DNA of 64,000 bases from Schaalia canis (lineage in GTDB: Bacteria; Actinomycetota; Actinomycetes; Actinomycetales; Actinomycetaceae). The position numbers were made by a program, and so were the translations under genes. Every line of letters starts with the position of its first letter. Within the stretch, counting starts at the first letter, position 1. Positions 1 through 11,766 of the stretch are shown here, in pieces. The stretch lies in contig NZ_RQZF01000001.1 of the NCBI RefSeq assembly GCF_003858455.1, positions 62,001 to 126,000 on the forward strand. The letters run 5' to 3'. The notes beneath the pieces are model-generated. The model saw only the letters and a program-made list of their open reading frames with translations. It was not told the DNA's origin and ran no database searches.

Positions 1-1
1 C

Positions 2-2362
<2,361 letters not shown>

Positions 2363-2366
<4 letters not shown>

Positions 2367-3934
2367 GCGTCGATAGGATCATCTCTACAGAAACCGAATA
2401 CGGTGTCTACCGACCTGGCGACGTCTACGCCAACCCCGTGGCGCTTTCTTCCCACGTCGTTGCAGCTTACGCTCAGGTGTCTCGCGACAATACTCCGGCA
2501 GCAGGGGCGCCGCCCGTGCGCTGGGATTACACCGCAGAAGATCCGCTCAATGACTTGCGCGGCTACCGCATGGACCGGGCAGCAGCCCACGCCTCTCAGC
2601 TCACTGACGATCCCTATCACCTGGCACCTTCAGGGGGCAGTGAAGAGATCGCGCGTCCAACCCCTGAAGAGCTGGCACTGCCCGCAGCAACCGCAACGGT
2701 TCTGACCAATGGTGCTCGCTTGTACGTCGATCACGCGCACCCTGAGTACTCCGCGCCGGAAACACGTGGCCCGCGAGACGCTGTTCTGTGGGATCGTGCG
2801 GGCGAGGTTATTGCGAGACGCATGATGGAACAGGCCCACGCTCAGGGCCACGAGAACATTGTGCTGGTGAAGAACAACACTGATGGTAAGGGAGCCGCCT
2901 ACGGTACCCATGAGAACTATCAGATGCAGCGTGATACGGATTTGGATGACATCATCCGCGGCCTTACTCCCTTCATGATTACCCGCCCGGTGACGTGTGG
3001 GGCGGGCCGCGTGGGTATCGGACAGCGTAGCGAAGTTGCCGGCTTCCAGATTTCCCAGCGTGCTGATTTCGTGGAGAACGAGGTTGGGCTCGAAACCACC
3101 TTTAATCGGCCGATTATCAACACCCGTGACGAACCCCACGCTGACCCGCGTCTTTACCGTAGGCTGCATGTTATCGGCGGGGACGGCAATATGTTTGATT
3201 GCTCAGCCTTCCTGCGTTTTGGCACCACGGCCCTTGTCCTGTGGGCGATCGAGGCAGGCATCGGGCTGGAATGGGAGGCCCTCGCTGTCTCCGACCCCGT
3301 CCAGGAAACCTGGGCGATTAGCCATCATCCCGACCTTGACTACCGAGTAAGTACGGCCGGAGGGCGTTCCTACACCGCCGTTGAGCTCCAGCTCCTCTAC
3401 CGTGATCTAGTGCTTGCCACCTACGAACGCATGGGAATCGCACCAGACCCGGCAGCGCAAGAAGTTCTTGATCTGTGGGGGAGCGTATGTGAGCGTATGC
3501 GCTCGGATCTCTTCTCTGTTGCCACCGAGGTTGAATGGGTCGCCAAGTATCAGTTATTTGGACGTCAACGCGAACGACTCGGTGTGGACTGGGACGACCC
3601 GCGCATTGTTGCCATGGACCTGCAGTGGGCAGATCTGCGGCCCGGTCGCTCCCTTGTTGCTCGCCTCGATGCTGCTGGACGAGTTCGCCGCCTCTTCACC
3701 CCTGAAGAGGTTGAGGCCGCCGCCGATACCGCCCCCACCAATACTCGCGCCCACCTGCGGGGCATGGCCGTCGCTCAGGTACCTGGCTTGGTGAAAGCAT
3801 CGTGGACCTCACTCGTTGTGGACGATCCTGCCCGTGCTGGTCTGGTCAGACGTCCACTACCTGACGCCCTCGATACCGATCCGGCGTTGGCCGATCTACT
3901 CCGTTCTGGCACCATAATTGAGGGAAACGCCTGA
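2363..3934 (+). CDS. dop: Depupylase/Pup deamidase Dop
   Basis: Carboxylate-amine-ligase-fold enzyme that deamidates the C-terminal Gln of Pup to Glu and removes Pup from substrates. The 523-residue protein starts with the ATP-site signature ISTETEYGVYRPGD. An insertion at about 35-90 matches the Dop-specific loop that separates Dop from PafA. YVDHAHPEYSAPE carries the expected nucleophilic Asp (D123). INTRDEPHADPRLYRRLHVI is shared with PafA. ATGA overlap with arc upstream; pup follows after 48 nt. Because the Pup gene here encodes a C-terminal Gln, the deamidase activity should be required for pupylation. Confidence 0.95.
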
Positions 3935-3982
3935 GGGCCTCTTCCCCCAGGCTTTCCACCATTTTTATCTGAAGGAATAAAC

Positions 3983-4162
3983 GTGGCTCAAGAACAGCTC
4001 TACGGCGGTCCCGCCGACTCCGACAACGACGACGAATTTACCGCCGGGCACGTCCAAACCCAGGCAACCTCCATTGATGATCTCCTTGACGAGATTGACA
4101 CCGTCCTCGAGACCAACGCCGAAGCCTTCGTTCAAGGCTTCGTGCAGAAGGGCGGTCAGTGA
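3983..4162 (+). CDS. pup: Prokaryotic ubiquitin-like protein Pup (GGQ form)
   Basis: A 59-residue acidic, disordered modifier attached by PafA to substrate lysines. It reads [14 protein letters not shown] at the N-terminus, has the conserved helix [21 protein letters not shown] that binds the ARC coiled coil, and ends FVQKGGQ. The terminal Gln means the primary product is inactive until Dop deamidates it. The GTG start is preceded by GAAGGA at a good distance. The stop lies 1 nt before the pafA ATG. In mycobacteria prcB and prcA sit between pup and pafA; here there is no room for them. Confidence 0.95.
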   Translation: MAQEQLYGGPADSDNDDEFTAGHVQTQATSIDDLLDEIDTVLETNAEAFVQGFVQKGGQ

Positions 4163-4163
4163 G

Positions 4164-5552
4164 ATGAGACGGCGAGTCTTCGGCATCGAAACGGAATATG
4201 GACTGACAGCGGCCTCCACCACAGGAGGGCCGCCCCCCATTGATGCTGAAGCAGCAGCTCGCTACCTCTTCTCGCCCCTGCTCAATGCAGGGCGCACCTC
4301 TAATCTATTCACCCGCAACGGTGGCCGCCTCTACCTTGACGTGGGCTCACATCCCGAGTACGCCACCGCCGAATGTGACCGCCTGGAGGACCTCCTTGCA
4401 CAGGTGCGAGCAGGCGGCCAAATGCTCGTTGACCTTTCCCTTGAAGCCGCGCCCCTCATGCGCGCTGACAATGTGGAAGCCTCCTTGCACCTCATTGCGA
4501 ATAATCTTGACTCTCAGGGCAACTCCTATGGATGCCACGAAAACTACCTCCTGCACCGCAGGCGCGACTTCCGTGAGGTAGCTGACGCCCTCGTCGCCTT
4601 CTTCATCACACGCCAGATCCTCGTGGGATCTGGGCATATTCGTACAGACTCGCCCACCGCCGCCTACTGCTTCTCGCAACGCGCGGACCAAATGTGGGAC
4701 GCTGTCTCATCGGCAACCACACGCTCGCGTCCGATTATTAACACCCGCGACGAACCCCTCGCTGATTCAGGCTCCTACCGAAGAATGCACGTGATCGTAG
4801 GGGACACGAATATTGCCGAGCCGACCACAGCACTGAAAGTGGGTGCCACAGAGCTTCTTCTCACCGCTGTCGAGGACGGCCTGCGTATTCACGACCTCGC
4901 CTTGGCCGACCCGATGCGCGCTATCCGCGAAATCAACAATGATCTCAGTGGAACCGTCACCCTTGAGCTCACTGACGGCCGCATGATGACAGCCGTACAC
5001 ATCCAGGATCAGATTCGCCAACGCGTCATCACTCGACTTGAGGGCACTGAGCTCAGTTCTATGCACCGCTACGTTCTTGATCTGTGGAACCGAGGTTTGC
5101 GTGCCATTGAAAGCGGTGATTGGAGCAGCATTAACACGGAACTCGATTTCGCCATTAAGAAGAGACTTCTTGATTCCTACTGCGCCCGCACCGGCGCAGC
5201 TTTGAACGATCCGCGGGTTGCTCGGCTGATGCTCATGTATCACGAAATCACGCCCGGGGGCATGGTGGAGAAAATGGAAAATAGCGGCATGATGAAGCGC
5301 CTCACCACCGCCCAGCAGGTGCGTACCGCCATGACAACTCCACCTGCGACTACCCGCGCTCACCTGCGTGGGCGCGCCATTGGGGCCGCACAGGACGCCC
5401 GAGCCGATTTGGCTGCGGACTGGATGCACCTACGCCTTGATGACGCTTCCGTGGTCCCAATCGCTTTACAGGACCCGTTGAGTAATGAAGATCCCCGCGT
5501 CGATGCTCTCATCGATAGGATCCATGCCCATACCCCTCTTTTGCCCGCATAA
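4164..5552 (+). CDS. pafA: Pup--protein ligase PafA
   Basis: Forms the isopeptide bond between the Pup C-terminal Glu and substrate lysines, using ATP. The 462-residue product begins MRRRVFGIETEYGL (ATP/Mg site). RLYLDVGSHPEYATAEC contains the catalytic-base Asp (D59), and INTRDEPLADSGSYRRMHVI is the second signature shared with Dop. It lacks the Dop-specific loop. I chose the ATG 1 nt after the pup stop; an upstream in-frame ATG at 4074 lies inside pup and would add 30 unconserved residues. The FKBP-like gene starts 2 nt after its stop. Confidence 0.95.
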   Translation: MRRRVFGIETEYGLTAASTTGGPPPIDAEAAARYLFSPLLNAGRTSNLFTRNGGRLYLDVGSHPEYATAECDRLEDLLAQVRAGGQMLVDLSLEAAPLMRADNVEASLHLIANNLDSQGNSYGCHENYLLHRRRDFREVADALVAFFITRQILVGSGHIRTDSPTAAYCFSQRADQMWDAVSSATTRSRPIINTRDEPLADSGSYRRMHVIVGDTNIAEPTTALKVGATELLLTAVEDGLRIHDLALADPMRAIREINNDLSGTVTLELTDGRMMTAVHIQDQIRQRVITRLEGTELSSMHRYVLDLWNRGLRAIESGDWSSINTELDFAIKKRLLDSYCARTGAALNDPRVARLMLMYHEITPGGMVEKMENSGMMKRLTTAQQVRTAMTTPPATTRAHLRGRAIGAAQDARADLAADWMHLRLDDASVVPIALQDPLSNEDPRVDALIDRIHAHTPLLPA

Positions 5553-5554
5553 CC

Positions 5555-6754
5555 ATGACCCCTGATCCTCAACACACGGAGCAGCCGACTGGGAGTAGGC
5601 GGCCTGAAATCCCTCATCTTCCCTCTCGAGCTGAATTACACCAACGGCCTCGGGCAGGAGGGCGGCTATCGACCCCGGATCGGCAGTCCCCAACCGGCGA
5701 TCCTCGCCCCTTGAGTGAGGGCCGCAAATACGCCATCACCCTGCCGCCGCCCTCACGGATGCTCAGCATCGTGGGACTCGTTGTGACACTGCTGGTGATT
5801 GCTCTTGTCGTGTGGGGTCTTCGTGGGACTTCTCCCCAGACGGAAGGGAACGAGGTTGCGAGCGGCGTCAGCCCTGTCCAGGGGGAACAGTCGACATCAA
5901 CAGTTTTCGACCTGATTAAAGTATCCGGCCGTGTGGGGGCTACCCCCGTGCTTAATCTGACTGCTCCCATTGAGATGAAGGGCTCAAAACGTCGGATCTA
6001 CGAACAGGGAAATGGGCGCTCTATTGCCCACAACACCCCTGTCCTTGTCGCTATCACAGCCTTCGATGGGCAAAGCGGCAGCGTTCTTAACCCTTCGGGA
6101 AGGGCACGTCTTCTTGTCGGACATGCGGATGCAGCAACACTTGGGGAAGACCTGCTGTCATCAGTCATTGGTCTATCCGAGGGCAGCAGAATCATCGTTG
6201 TCCGCTCGCTCAATCCCAATGCCACAGCACCGGGAGCCTCGTCAGCGGTAGAGATCGACGTCGTTGATATTTTGCCAGCCATTGCAACCGGTGTCGTTCA
6301 GGAGGGGGCCAATGGAGAGCCTCTCCATGTGGAGATGGGGGATGAAGGACCGGTTATCTCTCATGGCCCAAATGTTCCCTCTGGCCTCACCACGCAGCTT
6401 CTCTTGAAAGGTGAGGGCGCTCAGGTGAACGAGGAAGACAATGTCGTTGCTCAGTACATTGTCATGGGTTGGAGTGACGGCATCCAACGACAGAGCACAT
6501 GGTCAACCGGTGTTCCTGAACTCATTAATTTGAAGGACGCTATGCCTGGCATCAGCCAAGCACTCATTGACCAGCGCGTTGGCTCGCGAATCGCAGTTAC
6601 TATCCCACCGGATCTTGCAACGGGTGATGACAGCCTTGCTGTCGTCATTGACATTCTCGGTACTGAACCGGCTTCGCTCGCTGACACCATTCCGCAGTCA
6701 GACGGAGGAGTGGACAGCGACCAAAGCGGAAGTATTCACTCCGCACCACGCTGA
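5555..6754 (+). CDS. Membrane-anchored FKBP-type peptidyl-prolyl isomerase-like protein
   Basis: A 399-residue protein with a Pro/Arg-rich cytoplasmic N-terminus, one transmembrane segment at about 69-89 (MLSIVGLVVTLLVIALVVWG) and an extracytoplasmic region. The C-terminal part (about 260-385) has the FKBP pattern: GEGAQVNEEDNVVAQYIVMGW, then PGISQALIDQRVGSRIAVTIPP and a final beta strand VVIDILG. A more divergent FKBP-like unit seems to lie at about 110-230 (GLSEGSRIIVV). Adjacency to pafA is common in actinobacteria. Several aromatic active-site residues of FKBPs are not apparent, so isomerase activity is uncertain; chaperone-like folding of exported proteins is the likely role. Confidence 0.75.
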   Translation: MTPDPQHTEQPTGSRRPEIPHLPSRAELHQRPRAGGRLSTPDRQSPTGDPRPLSEGRKYAITLPPPSRMLSIVGLVVTLLVIALVVWGLRGTSPQTEGNEVASGVSPVQGEQSTSTVFDLIKVSGRVGATPVLNLTAPIEMKGSKRRIYEQGNGRSIAHNTPVLVAITAFDGQSGSVLNPSGRARLLVGHADAATLGEDLLSSVIGLSEGSRIIVVRSLNPNATAPGASSAVEIDVVDILPAIATGVVQEGANGEPLHVEMGDEGPVISHGPNVPSGLTTQLLLKGEGAQVNEEDNVVAQYIVMGWSDGIQRQSTWSTGVPELINLKDAMPGISQALIDQRVGSRIAVTIPPDLATGDDSLAVVIDILGTEPASLADTIPQSDGGVDSDQSGSIHSAPR

Positions 6755-6835
6755 TAGGTCCTATCGCTGGGTTGTCTTAGCTGGGCTGTCTCATTTACGG
6801 GTGGGCACGAGTGACGTATGTGGGAAACTAGAGGA

Positions 6836-8059
6836 ATGTTGCGATGGCTAACTGCAGGTGAATCCCACGGCCCGGCGCTGGTCGCCACAATTGAAGGCGT
6901 GCCCTCTGGGCTCACTATCACAACCCAAATGGTCCGTGACGCTCTTGCGCGCCGCCGTCTGGGGTATGGACGTGGCGCACGCCAGAAATGGGAACAGGAC
7001 GAGGCCACCATCCTTGGCGGCGTTCGTCATGGCGTGACCACAGGGGCTCCCATCGTTATCCAGATCGCGAACTCCGAATGGCCCAAGTGGCAGACGGTGA
7101 TGTCAGCCGATCCTGTTGATCCAGCCGATCTGTTGATTGATGCTGGCACTGGTGACGAACGAGAGGTCGCCCGCAATAAACCGCTCTCGCGTCCTCGCCC
7201 AGGCCACGCCGACATGGCGGGTATGCTCTCGTATGATCTGCCCGACGCCCGTCCGATTCTGGAACGCGCAAGTGCCCGCGAGACTGCTGCCCGCGTTGCC
7301 CTGGGAGCCATCGCGGAGGCGATGTGTGAACAGATTGCCGGTATTCGCCTAGTCAGCCACGTCGTGGCCGTCGCTGAGCAACAAGCACGGCACATGAGCT
7401 TGCCTCGCCCAGAAGATGAAGCTGCGCTCAACGAATCCCCTGTGCGCACCTGCGATGCGGAAGCTGAAGCCCGTTTCATCAGCCGCATTGATGAGGCAAA
7501 ATCGCAGGGAGACACCGTTGGAGGCGTCGTCGAGGTTGTCGCATGGGGGGTTCCCATTGGTTTGGGCACGCACGTCCAAGCTGATCGCCGTCTGGATACA
7601 CGAATTGCCGGGGCACTCATGTCCATCCAGTCGGTGAAGGGGGTGGAAATTGGAGATGGTTTCGCCCAAGCTGCCCTTCCTGGATCCCGTGCTCACGATG
7701 AGATTATCCGCGACACCTCCGGCAATCTCACCCGCGTTTCCAACCACGCCGGGGGGATTGAAGGCGGTATGTCCAACGGGCAGCCGATTGTTGCTCGCGC
7801 TGCTTTCAAACCGATCTCAACGGTGCCGCGCGCTCTTCGTTCAGTCGACATGCGTACCGGTGAAGAAGCCACGGCGCTTCACCAACGATCGGATACCTGT
7901 CAGGTGGTTCCTGGCGCGTTGATTGCCCAAGCAGAAGTAGCTCTGGTGCTGGCGGATTTACTGAGCACGCACGCTGGCGGCAATTCCGTCACCGAGGCGA
8001 AGCGCAATCTTGAGTCTTACCAAGCCCGAATCCACGAGAGGATCACCTGGGATGACTGA
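6836..8059 (+). CDS. aroC: Chorismate synthase AroC
   Basis: Converts 5-enolpyruvylshikimate-3-phosphate to chorismate with reduced FMN. The 407-residue protein begins MLRWLTAGESHGPAL, the standard family start, which is why I chose the ATG at 6836 over the in-frame one at 6818. Other signatures: YGRGARQKWEQD, SRPRPGHADMAGM, ASARETAARVALGAIA, GGIEGGMSNGQPIV and HQRSDTCQVVPG. Length is normal. The stop overlaps the start of the aroK-aroB fusion by 8 nt, so the genes are probably translationally coupled. Confidence 0.96.
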   Translation: MLRWLTAGESHGPALVATIEGVPSGLTITTQMVRDALARRRLGYGRGARQKWEQDEATILGGVRHGVTTGAPIVIQIANSEWPKWQTVMSADPVDPADLLIDAGTGDEREVARNKPLSRPRPGHADMAGMLSYDLPDARPILERASARETAARVALGAIAEAMCEQIAGIRLVSHVVAVAEQQARHMSLPRPEDEAALNESPVRTCDAEAEARFISRIDEAKSQGDTVGGVVEVVAWGVPIGLGTHVQADRRLDTRIAGALMSIQSVKGVEIGDGFAQAALPGSRAHDEIIRDTSGNLTRVSNHAGGIEGGMSNGQPIVARAAFKPISTVPRALRSVDMRTGEEATALHQRSDTCQVVPGALIAQAEVALVLADLLSTHAGGNSVTEAKRNLESYQARIHERITWDD

Positions 8060-9650
8060 TACTCTCCAGCCCGCCTCGATGCCAGTAGTCTTTATCGGCA
8101 TGCCGGGAAGCGGCAAATCAAAGGTGGGGCGGGGCGTTGCCGCTGAACTGGGCGTTGAATATGTCGACACGGACGCCCTCGTGGAGGAACGCCACGGCCA
8201 AACAATCGCTGATATCTTCGCCAACGAGGGCGAAGATGCGTTTCGCCGTTACGAGGCCGATGCCGTTGCCGCAGCTCTAGACACAGCTTCCGTTATCTCC
8301 TTGGGCGGGGGAGCGGTGACCACTCCTCGGGTGCGCGAGCTTTTGAGCGGCCATACGGTGATCCATATTGATGTCGCTTTGGAAGAACTGGTGCGTCGCA
8401 CAGCGGGTAAGGAACACCGCCCACTCCTGCGCGACGATCCTGCTCGGGTTCTTGCTGAGCTGTTGGAAGCTCGCGGGCCACTGTATGAGGAGGTGCGTAC
8501 CCACCGCATCACCTCGGATTCCTCGCCGGTAGGGGACGTTATTGCTCAGGTGTGCGACCTACTGGCCCCTATGACAGTCATTGAGGTTGGGGGAGAGTCC
8601 GCCTATCCAGTTTGCATTGGAGCTCGTCGACCGGCACACCAGATTTGTCGGGTGTTCTCGCCTGCCACCCAGCGTCTGTTGATTGTTCATCCTGATGGGT
8701 TATCCGACTATGTTGCGGATATTGTCAGTGATTGTGAAGCGGCAGGATACTTGTGTGCAACGATGACTCACCCCGATGGTGAGGCTGCGAAAACCGTTGA
8801 GGTGCTTGCCACTGGCTGGGACGCTGCGGCGCAGGCGCGACTTTCACGCCAGGATGCGATTATTGGTGTCGGCGGGGGAGCAACCACCGACCTTGCTGGG
8901 TTTATTGCCGCCACATGGCTGCGTGGTATTGATGTCATTCAGGTTCCTACGACGGTGCTCGGCATGGTTGACGCTGCTGTGGGGGGGAAGACAGGTATTA
9001 ATACGCTGGCTGGAAAGAATCTGGCCGGTGCGTTTCACCCGCCGCGGGCTGTCATTGAGGATTTGCGAGTCCTGACCACCTTGCCCGCCGAGGACGTTCG
9101 CGCAGGTTTTGGGGAGATTATTAAATGCGGATTTATTCGAGATCCGCAGATCCTTACCCTCTTGCGAGAGAATCCCGACGCTGCTCGTGATGTGACATCG
9201 TGGCACATGCGTGAATTGATCGCGCGCTCTGTGCAGGTCAAAGCTGATGTAGTCAGTGCTGATTTAAAGGAATCAGGTTTGCGTGAAATCCTCAACTACG
9301 GACACACTCTTGCCCACGCCATTGAGCGCTGTGAGAACTACCAGTGGCGCCACGGTGAGGCAGTCGCCGTTGGCTGCGTTTTTGCCGCTGAATTAGCCCA
9401 CTCTCTGGGCATGCTCACCGAGGCAGACGTTGACGCACACCGAGAAATGTTCGAACTGGCGGGTCTTCCCACAAGCTATAGCGGTGCTTCTTTGGAGGCA
9501 CTCCTTGGCATCATGATGTCGGACAAGAAGGTGCGTGGCGGAACTTTGCGTTTTGTTCTTCTGGAAGGGCTACACAACCCGCGTACTGTCGAGATCACTG
9601 CCGAGCAATTGCGTGTGCCCGCACGAAAGGTAGGAATCCATGTTGACTGA
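8052..9650 (+). CDS. aroKB: Bifunctional shikimate kinase / 3-dehydroquinate synthase (AroK-AroB fusion)
   Basis: A 532-residue fusion. Residues about 10-170 are a complete shikimate kinase: P-loop GMPGSGKS (16-23), shikimate-binding YVDTDALVEE, FRRYEADAV, LGGGAVTTP and the lid EHRPLL. From about 178 on it is 3-dehydroquinate synthase: the NAD-binding GVGGGATTDLAGFIAATWLR, QVPTTVLGMVDAAVGGKTGIN, the metal/substrate segment GEIIKCGF, LNYGHTLAHAIE and RHGEAVAVG. The two steps are not consecutive in the shikimate pathway. The start was set at the ATG overlapping aroC; the upstream extension in the same frame lies inside aroC. Separate aroK and aroB genes are the usual arrangement in mycobacteria. 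Confidence 0.93.
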   Translation: MTDTLQPASMPVVFIGMPGSGKSKVGRGVAAELGVEYVDTDALVEERHGQTIADIFANEGEDAFRRYEADAVAAALDTASVISLGGGAVTTPRVRELLSGHTVIHIDVALEELVRRTAGKEHRPLLRDDPARVLAELLEARGPLYEEVRTHRITSDSSPVGDVIAQVCDLLAPMTVIEVGGESAYPVCIGARRPAHQICRVFSPATQRLLIVHPDGLSDYVADIVSDCEAAGYLCATMTHPDGEAAKTVEVLATGWDAAAQARLSRQDAIIGVGGGATTDLAGFIAATWLRGIDVIQVPTTVLGMVDAAVGGKTGINTLAGKNLAGAFHPPRAVIEDLRVLTTLPAEDVRAGFGEIIKCGFIRDPQILTLLRENPDAARDVTSWHMRELIARSVQVKADVVSADLKESGLREILNYGHTLAHAIERCENYQWRHGEAVAVGCVFAAELAHSLGMLTEADVDAHREMFELAGLPTSYSGASLEALLGIMMSDKKVRGGTLRFVLLEGLHNPRTVEITAEQLRVPARKVGIHVD

Positions 9651-10203
9651 GGATTCATCGGCAGTACTCCCACAGCCAGCGCGTTCGGTCATTCTCATCG
9701 GTGCGAGTGCGACGGGGAAAACCAGCGTGGGCAGGGATCTTGCTGCCCAGCTCCTCGTAGATTTCTTGGACCTTGATGATCTTGTGGAAGAAGCATTGGG
9801 GGCGTCTATGGACGCACTCGTGATCGACGATCATCCTGAGCTCGTCCCCACTCAAGAGCGTCTTGCCTGTGAACTACTCCGTCAGGAGCGTCTGAGCGCC
9901 GATGGGGGAGCGGTGATCGCCTTAAGTCCGAGTGTGTCAATCATGCCGACGGTGCTGGGTGCCGTGCGTGAAGCGCGCGAGAACGGCCACCTTGTTGTTG
10001 AGCTGTATGCCTCAATGAGTGAGATCGCCCGTCGGACGGGCTTGAATGCGCCGCGTGCGGTCGCTCTGGGTGCTCCGCGAGCGATACTGGCTCGCCTCAT
10101 GGAGCAGATGCGCCAGATCCACGGCGATGTCGCGCAGGTGAGTGTGGACACTGTTGGCCGTAGCACTGACATCATTAGCCAGGAAGTACGCAATTCGTTG
10201 TAG
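9640..10203 (+). CDS. Degenerate shikimate kinase-like protein
   Basis: A 187-residue P-loop protein overlapping the aroKB stop, with the RBS AAGGTAGG before the ATG. It keeps a Walker A (GASATGKTS) and a YVDTD-like segment ([13 protein letters not shown]), and DGGAVIAL stands where GGGA is expected, so the fold is that of shikimate kinase. The FRxxE substrate-Arg motif becomes QERLACE, and the lid RPLL becomes [10 protein letters not shown]. The complete kinase domain is present next door, so this looks like a diverged duplicate. It may be a gluconate/shikimate kinase-like enzyme with altered specificity, a regulatory paralogue, or decaying. Confidence 0.7.
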   Translation: MLTEDSSAVLPQPARSVILIGASATGKTSVGRDLAAQLLVDFLDLDDLVEEALGASMDALVIDDHPELVPTQERLACELLRQERLSADGGAVIALSPSVSIMPTVLGAVREARENGHLVVELYASMSEIARRTGLNAPRAVALGAPRAILARLMEQMRQIHGDVAQVSVDTVGRSTDIISQEVRNSL

Positions 10204-10206
10204 AAT
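10201..10206 (+). promoter_or_regulatory. Possible -10 element upstream of efp
   Basis: TAGAAT overlaps the stop codon of the shikimate-kinase-like gene, 40 nt before the efp GTG. No convincing -35 box is visible at 16-18 nt. A separate promoter for efp-nusB would make sense because EF-P is needed at high levels, but this rests on the hexamer alone. Confidence 0.35.
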
Positions 10207-10246
10207 TGCGGCCGTTCCGTATTTTCCTCTAACAGAAGGTAGAACC

Positions 10247-10810
10247 GTGGCGACTACGAATGATCTCAAGAATGGCATGGTGATGGTGATTGAGGGCCAG
10301 CTGTGGCAGGTCGTCGAATTCCAGCATGTCAAGCCGGGTAAGGGTCCCGCATTCGTGCGTACCAAGATCAAGAACGTCCTCTCGGGCAAGATCGTTGACC
10401 GTACCTTCAACGCTGGTGTGAAGATCGAGACCGCCACCGTTGACCGCCGTGATTACACCTACCTGTACCAGGACGGCAACGATTACGTATTCATGGACAC
10501 CTCCACCTACGAGCAGATCAACATTCCCGGCGAGGTCGTTGGCGACGCACGTAACTTCATGATCGAAAACCAGGACGTTATCGTCTCCATGCATGACGGC
10601 AATGTCCTCTTCATTGAGCTGCCCGCTACCGTTGTCCTGACCATTGCTCACACCGAGCCTGGCCTGCAGGGCGACCGCTCCAACGCTGGTACCAAGCCTG
10701 CCACCCTGGAAACCGGCTACGAGATCCAGGTTCCTTTGTTCATGGAAGAGGGAACCCGCGTGAAGGTTGACACCCGCGACGGCTCCTACTCCGGCCGCGT
10801 CACCGACTGA
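10247..10810 (+). CDS. efp: Translation elongation factor EF-P
   Basis: Relieves ribosome stalling at polyproline stretches. The 187-residue protein starts at a GTG preceded by AGAAGGTAG; upstream in-frame codons belong to the preceding gene's region. Domain I begins [20 protein letters not shown]. The tip loop reads VKPGKGPAF with Lys32, the palindromic PGKGP loop described for actinobacterial EF-P that works without lysine modification. No EpmA/EpmB or rhamnosylation genes are nearby, which agrees. The EF-P signature near the C-terminus ([27 protein letters not shown], split here by domain) is intact. nusB follows after 2 nt. Confidence 0.97.
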   Translation: MATTNDLKNGMVMVIEGQLWQVVEFQHVKPGKGPAFVRTKIKNVLSGKIVDRTFNAGVKIETATVDRRDYTYLYQDGNDYVFMDTSTYEQINIPGEVVGDARNFMIENQDVIVSMHDGNVLFIELPATVVLTIAHTEPGLQGDRSNAGTKPATLETGYEIQVPLFMEEGTRVKVDTRDGSYSGRVTD

Positions 10811-10812
10811 TC

Positions 10813-11604
10813 GTGACAAAACATCAGTTCACATCCCGCACGAAGGCCCGCAAGCGTGCGGCGGATGTTGTCTTTGAGGCGGATCAGCGCGGTATGGGCT
10901 CCAATCCCGAGGTTCTGCGTGACCTTCTGCGTGAGCGTAAGGTCATTACCGCTGCGCTAACTCCGCTTCCTGACTACTCCATCCGCATTATTGAGGGTGT
11001 CGCTCAGGAGCTGCGTCGTATTGATACGCTCATTGACGATCATGCTGACGTCGCTGGGTTGGATCGTATTCCCGCCGTTGACCTTGCTGTCATGCGAGTT
11101 GCCGTGTGGGAAATGTTGGCCAACCAGGAAGATGTGCCTGCGGTGATCGCCATTGACGAAGCGATTTCTATCGTCAAGTCGATTTCGACGGATGCCTCTC
11201 CGAACTTTGTTAACGCCGTTTTGGACGCTGTCCGCAAGGAGATTCACTCTCCGGCGTGGACGCGCTCCCGCGTGCATGAGGATGGCATCTATGACGAGGA
11301 CTCTGCGGAGTCCGATATGTCTGCCATGAATGACGCAGAGGAACTCTCCTTTGAGGATTTCGCCGCCGATATTGCAGCGCCCGAGATGCCTGTCGAGTCT
11401 GCGGACGGCCTCGCTTCTGATGCTGACATGGAGGGTGATACTCGTTCTGACGAGGTTATTGCCGATGCCACGGGCGACGATCACAACGAGCCTGAAGACG
11501 TCGACATCGAATCCTCCGAGGGGGAGCAGAAACGCTACCCGACCTTGGCTGACATTACGGCTGCTGACCTGGCAGAGCTCGATGAGCTCCTCGATGAATA
11601 CTGA
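10813..11604 (+). CDS. nusB: Transcription antitermination factor NusB with acidic C-terminal extension
   Basis: NusB binds the boxA RNA with NusE (S10) and supports rRNA antitermination. Residues 1 to about 140 are the all-helical NusB domain: SRTKARKRAADVVFEAD at the start and AVWEMLANQEDVPAVIAIDEAISIVKSIS with SPNFVNAVLDAVRK at the end. The remaining roughly 115 residues are strongly acidic and low-complexity, with a final motif TLADITAADLAELDELLDEY. Typical NusB is 130-160 residues. The GTG start is only 2 nt after the efp stop and has no Shine-Dalgarno sequence, so coupling is likely. Confidence 0.92.
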   Translation: MTKHQFTSRTKARKRAADVVFEADQRGMGSNPEVLRDLLRERKVITAALTPLPDYSIRIIEGVAQELRRIDTLIDDHADVAGLDRIPAVDLAVMRVAVWEMLANQEDVPAVIAIDEAISIVKSISTDASPNFVNAVLDAVRKEIHSPAWTRSRVHEDGIYDEDSAESDMSAMNDAEELSFEDFAADIAAPEMPVESADGLASDADMEGDTRSDEVIADATGDDHNEPEDVDIESSEGEQKRYPTLADITAADLAELDELLDEY

Positions 11605-11638
11605 GGGCCCTCACAGGTAGTGATCCTCAACACCTCGC

Positions 11639-11691
11639 ATTCCCCCGCATGGCATGTTCCTTTTGGAAAACTGACTGCCATGCGGGGGAAT
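11639..11691 (+). repeat. 16-bp perfect inverted repeat with 21-nt loop, after nusB
   Basis: The arms 11639-11654 and 11676-11691 are exact reverse complements (ATTCCCCCGCATGGCA). The 21-nt loop holds a smaller TTCC/GGAA stem. There is no T-run on either side. It lies 34 nt after the nusB stop and 75 nt before the MFS gene. It could be a U-tract-less terminator of the aro-efp-nusB operon, or an RNA or protein-binding structure acting on the MFS gene. Confidence 0.75.
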
Positions 11692-11766
11692 ATCATAGGG
11701 TGCCAATTCGTGATGTTAAACGCTGTCATCCGTGTGGAGAGTCGAGAGTGAGCAGAAAGAGTCAGA

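Noticed and set aside
4074-4163. Upstream start for pafA
   Set aside because: It lies within pup in another frame and adds residues not found in PafA.
6818-6835. Upstream start for aroC
   Set aside because: The extra residues MWETRG precede the family start MLRWLTAGESHG and have no RBS.
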